From the NCBI GenBank assembly GCA_030146155.1, contig JASLCF010000036.1, positions 1-8,656 of the forward strand: a stretch of 8,656 nt of DNA, read 5' to 3'. The notes below the pieces were generated by a model. The model searched no databases. It was not told the DNA's origin and was given only the letters and a program-made list of their open reading frames with translations. How positions within the stretch are numbered: the stretch's first letter is position 1; each line of letters starts with the position of its first letter. The translations under genes and the position numbers were made by a program. Source of the DNA: Savagea sp. Its GTDB lineage: Bacteria; Bacillota; Bacilli; Bacillales_A; Planococcaceae. Below, piece after piece: positions 6,627 to 8,656 of the stretch.

Positions 6627-6656
6627 TTGTCTTTTCTATCGTCAGACTGATAAAAT
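6627..6656 (+). promoter_or_regulatory. Candidate ispG promoter
   Basis: TTGTCT (6627-6632) and TAAAAT (6651-6656) are 18 bases apart. The -10 box is preceded by TGA, making an extended -10. Transcription would begin near 6663, leaving a short leader that carries AAGGAG (6675-6680), eight bases before the ispG ATG. Confidence 0.5.
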
Positions 6657-6688
6657 GAACATACAAACTTTTTTAAGGAGAGAAAATC

Positions 6689-7810
6689 ATGAAAGAAATG
6701 ACACACCGTTCGAATACTCGCCCTGTTCGTGTAGGTAACTTAACGATTGGCGGTAGTGATGAATTATTCATTCAAAGTATGACAACGACAAAAACACACG
6801 ATGTTGAAGCAACTGTCGCTGAAATCAAGAGACTTGAGGAAGCAGGTTGTCAAATCGTTCGTGTCGCTTGTCCAGACGAACGAGCAGCACGTTCTATTGG
6901 TGCCATCAAGGCGCAAATTGATATTCCATTAGTGGTAGATATTCACTTTGACTATAAATTAGCACTGATTGCTATTGAACAAGGTGCAGACAAAATCAGA
7001 ATTAACCCAGGTAATATTGGGCGTCGGGAAAAAGTTGAGGCAGTAGTAAATGCCGCTAAAGAAAAAGGCATTCCTATTCGTATCGGCGTAAACGCAGGCT
7101 CACTTGAAAAGCATATTTTAAAAAAATACGGCTACCCTACTGCAGATGGAATGGTAGAAAGTGCCTTGCATCATATTAAAATTCTAGAAGACCTTGATTT
7201 CCATGACATCATTGTTTCTCTTAAAGCAAGTGACGTCAACTTGGCAATCGAAGCTTATAAAAAAGCAGCAGCAGCATTCGATTATCCTTTACACTTAGGG
7301 ATTACAGAATCAGGTACATTATTCGCAGGTTCAATTAAATCTGCTGCTGGATTAGGCACATTACTCTCTGCAGGTATCGGGAATACATTACGCGTTTCTT
7401 TATCTGCTGACCCAGTACAAGAAGTAAAAGTAGCACGTGAATTATTAAAAGTATTCGGTTTATCATCCAATGCTGCGACTTTAATTTCTTGTCCAACTTG
7501 TGGCCGTATCGAAATTGATTTAATCTCGATCGCCAATGAGGTAGAGGAATACATTTCAACCATCAAAGCACCTCTTAAAGTCGCTGTATTAGGTTGTGCG
7601 GTGAACGGTCCTGGTGAAGCACGAGAAGCTGATATTGGAATTGCTGGTGCTCGCGGTGAAGGATTGCTCTTTATGAAAGGGAAAACAGTACGTAAAGTGC
7701 CTGAAGAAACCATGGTTGATGAACTTAAAATTGAAATTGATAAATTAGCTGAAGAGTATTTCGAAAAGAAAAGACTTGAAGAATTAGAACATGCCGAACA
7801 ACAAAATTAA
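6689..7810 (+). CDS. ispG: 4-hydroxy-3-methylbut-2-en-1-yl diphosphate synthase (flavodoxin), IspG/GcpE
   Basis: IspG is the iron-sulfur enzyme of the MEP pathway that reduces 2-C-methyl-D-erythritol 2,4-cyclodiphosphate to HMBPP, the penultimate step to isoprenoid precursors in the cytoplasm. The protein has 373 residues, typical of the two-domain bacterial form. The N-terminal TIM-barrel domain includes IQSMTTTKTHD (28-38), DIHFDYKLAL (84-93) and KIRINPGNIG (102-111). The C-terminal domain supplies the three [4Fe-4S] ligands: Cys268 and Cys271 in SCPTCGR, and Cys303 in GCAVNGPGEA, with Glu310 as the conserved active-site or ligand glutamate. All key residues are present. A glutamate/lysine-rich tail ends the protein. 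AAGGAG lies eight bases before the ATG. The last 20 bases overlap the next gene in another frame, so the two are probably co-transcribed. Confidence 0.98.
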   Translation: MKEMTHRSNTRPVRVGNLTIGGSDELFIQSMTTTKTHDVEATVAEIKRLEEAGCQIVRVACPDERAARSIGAIKAQIDIPLVVDIHFDYKLALIAIEQGADKIRINPGNIGRREKVEAVVNAAKEKGIPIRIGVNAGSLEKHILKKYGYPTADGMVESALHHIKILEDLDFHDIIVSLKASDVNLAIEAYKKAAAAFDYPLHLGITESGTLFAGSIKSAAGLGTLLSAGIGNTLRVSLSADPVQEVKVARELLKVFGLSSNAATLISCPTCGRIEIDLISIANEVEEYISTIKAPLKVAVLGCAVNGPGEAREADIGIAGARGEGLLFMKGKTVRKVPEETMVDELKIEIDKLAEEYFEKKRLEELEHAEQQN

Positions 7811-8369
7811 ATTCGGTATTGATATTGATGGGACTGTCACAAGTCCCTCGGCTTTAATTCCTCATATCAATCAAGGCTTTAACGTCAATCTCACTTTAGC
7901 CGATATCAAAGAGTATGATTTAACTCGTGCGTTTGATGTCGACCCTGTTGTCTTCTCCAAGTGGTGGAAAACAGTGGAAGAAGAAATTTATGCCACTTCT
8001 CCTATTCACACAACAGCAGCTAAAGTACTAACTGATTGGCAACATCAATTTGAATTACTCTATATTTCAGCAAGAGCGACTCAATACACAACAACTACAA
8101 AACAATGGTTTGAACAACATCAAGTCCCATTCGATGAACTTCATTGCATTGGAAGCCACGAAAAAGTAGCTACCGCAAAACGGTTACAAGTAGAAGCTTT
8201 TTTTGAAGACAAACATGACAATGCAGTGGCTATTTATGAAGAGTTAGGCATTCCCGTTTTACTTTTCGATACACCTTGGAATCAAGAACCTATTCCTTCA
8301 GGAGTCATCCGTGTTGATAATTGGCAACAAGCAAATGAACAAATTCGACGACTCTTTCATACCCTTTAA
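7791..8369 (+). CDS. yqfW: HAD-superfamily nucleotidase (YqfW-type putative 5'-nucleotidase)
   Basis: This is a 192-residue HAD phosphatase, predicted to be cytoplasmic and to dephosphorylate a nucleotide; the substrate is not known from sequence. Motif I is DIDGT with nucleophile Asp11 and acid/base Asp13. Motif II is the serine of YISAR (Ser93). The conserved lysine of motif III is likely Lys125 or Lys130. Motif IV is FFEDKHDNA, with acidic residues Glu139, Asp140 and Asp143. The TVTSPSALIPHIN stretch after motif I starts a helical cap (about 18-75), as in 5'(3')-deoxyribonucleotidase-like proteins. The only ATG is 7791, 20 bases inside ispG, with no strong ribosome site, so translation probably depends on coupling to ispG. 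Its neighbour is zur, as in B. subtilis where I recall yqfW next to yqfV (zur). The stop codon runs straight into the shared terminator. Confidence 0.85.
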   Translation: MPNNKIKFGIDIDGTVTSPSALIPHINQGFNVNLTLADIKEYDLTRAFDVDPVVFSKWWKTVEEEIYATSPIHTTAAKVLTDWQHQFELLYISARATQYTTTTKQWFEQHQVPFDELHCIGSHEKVATAKRLQVEAFFEDKHDNAVAIYEELGIPVLLFDTPWNQEPIPSGVIRVDNWQQANEQIRRLFHTL

Positions 8370-8411
8370 AAAAAGAACGAGAACATGCTGGACATGTTCT
8401 CGTTCTTTTTT
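8369..8411. terminator. Bidirectional terminator between the nucleotidase gene and zur
   Basis: This is a perfect 19-base inverted repeat (8369-8387 with 8393-8411) around a five-base loop, CTGGA. The outer six pairs are A-T and give a U-tail on each strand. It starts at the last base of the nucleotidase stop codon and lies about 60 bases beyond the zur stop, so it probably serves both convergent genes. Confidence 0.95.
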
Positions 8412-8473
8412 GTCTATGAAAATTCATCTTCTAGTAGCTCATCCACTTGTCTGGCATTCTAGAAAGACTTTTT

Positions 8474-8656
8474 TCAGGCACAGGTTGGACAATAGCCATA
8501 AATTTCAAATTTATGATCTAGAATGACATGTCCAGGAATTTCGATCACCATTTGTTCTACAGGACAATGTGCAATTGTTTCAGTTTTACCACATTTTTTA
8601 CAAATAAAGTGATGATGGTGACTATGAACTCCGCACTGCATACGCACATGCATTTC
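8474..8656 (-). CDS. zur: Zinc uptake regulator Zur (Fur family), C-terminal part, truncated by the window edge
   Basis: Only the last 60 residues are in the window; the start lies beyond position 8656. The visible part is the Fur-family metal-binding and dimerisation domain: a histidine cluster HSHHHHF followed by ICKKCGKTE, with the first CxxC pair. Near the end comes HKFEIYGYCPTCA, with the second CxxC pair that forms the structural zinc site. The HHHHF-C-CGKT-HKFEIYG-CP-C order matches Zur as I recall it from B. subtilis better than Fur or PerR. Zur represses zinc uptake and ribosomal-protein paralogue genes when zinc is bound. It ends with TGA right after the last CxxC and lacks the short polar tail seen in some relatives. 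The N-terminal DNA-binding domain cannot be checked here. Confidence 0.88.
   Translation of the reverse strand, partial: EMHVRMQCGVHSHHHHFICKKCGKTETIAHCPVEQMVIEIPGHVILDHKFEIYGYCPTCA

Noticed and set aside
6607..6628. Possible terminator after the DUF1189 gene (AAGGA/TCCTT)
   Set aside because: The stem is only five pairs with a 12-base loop and a weak T-tail, and the right arm overlaps the candidate ispG -35 box. It is too weak to call.
7282..7713. Long open frames antisense to ispG
   Set aside because: They lie entirely within the well-supported ispG gene on the opposite strand, encode low-complexity S/P/T-rich or hydrophobic sequence without family motifs, and have no ribosome site.
8311..8526. 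Plus-strand open frame crossing the nucleotidase end, the terminator and the zur 3' end
   Set aside because: It runs through a perfect terminator hairpin and is antisense to zur, so it cannot be a plausible gene.

Overview
The window looks like a housekeeping stretch of a low-GC Gram-positive chromosome, Bacillales. The evidence is strong AGGAGG-type ribosome binding sites, GTG and TTG starts, U-tailed hairpin terminators, and a gene order (zur - HAD nucleotidase - ispG - DUF1189 protein - sodA - class B PBP) that I recall, without a search, from the Bacillus subtilis yqfV/yqfW/yqfY/sodA/pbpA neighbourhood. The Na/Pi symporter gene inside this order suggests a relative such as the Planococcaceae rather than Bacillus itself. 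That placement is a guess.

Layout from left to right. Positions 150-1038 (+) hold a two-gene unit: a small membrane-anchored coiled-coil protein with a C-terminal helix-turn-helix, then a membrane-anchored coiled-coil protein ending in an MltG/YceG-like non-catalytic domain. A bidirectional terminator (1037-1078) separates this unit from a convergent class B penicillin-binding protein gene (1077-3293, -). Upstream of that gene, also on the minus strand, lie Mn-type superoxide dismutase sodA (3441-4043) and a Na+/phosphate cotransporter with a fused PhoU domain (4201-5832). Each of these two has its own terminator and a candidate promoter. A divergent intergenic region (5833-6092) carries a sigma-A-like promoter toward the transporter and three TTTACA direct repeats that resemble a PhoP (Pho) box. 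To the right on the plus strand are a short DUF1189-type membrane protein (6093-6608), ispG (6689-7810) of the MEP isoprenoid pathway, and a HAD-family nucleotidase gene overlapping ispG by 20 bp (7791-8369). A second bidirectional terminator (8369-8411) separates these from the 3' end of a convergent Zur-type zinc regulator gene cut by the window edge (8474-8656, -).

The genes cover cell-wall synthesis (PBP, possibly the MltG-like protein), oxidative-stress defence (SodA), phosphate import (NptA/PhoU fusion), isoprenoid precursor supply (IspG), nucleotide hydrolysis and zinc homeostasis. I see no mobile elements, CRISPR arrays, tRNAs, rRNAs or a convincing novel defence or mobile system. The most interesting signals are regulatory (the Pho-box-like repeats) and the uncharacterised MltG-like/HTH membrane gene pair. 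No gap without a gene exceeds 300 bases.
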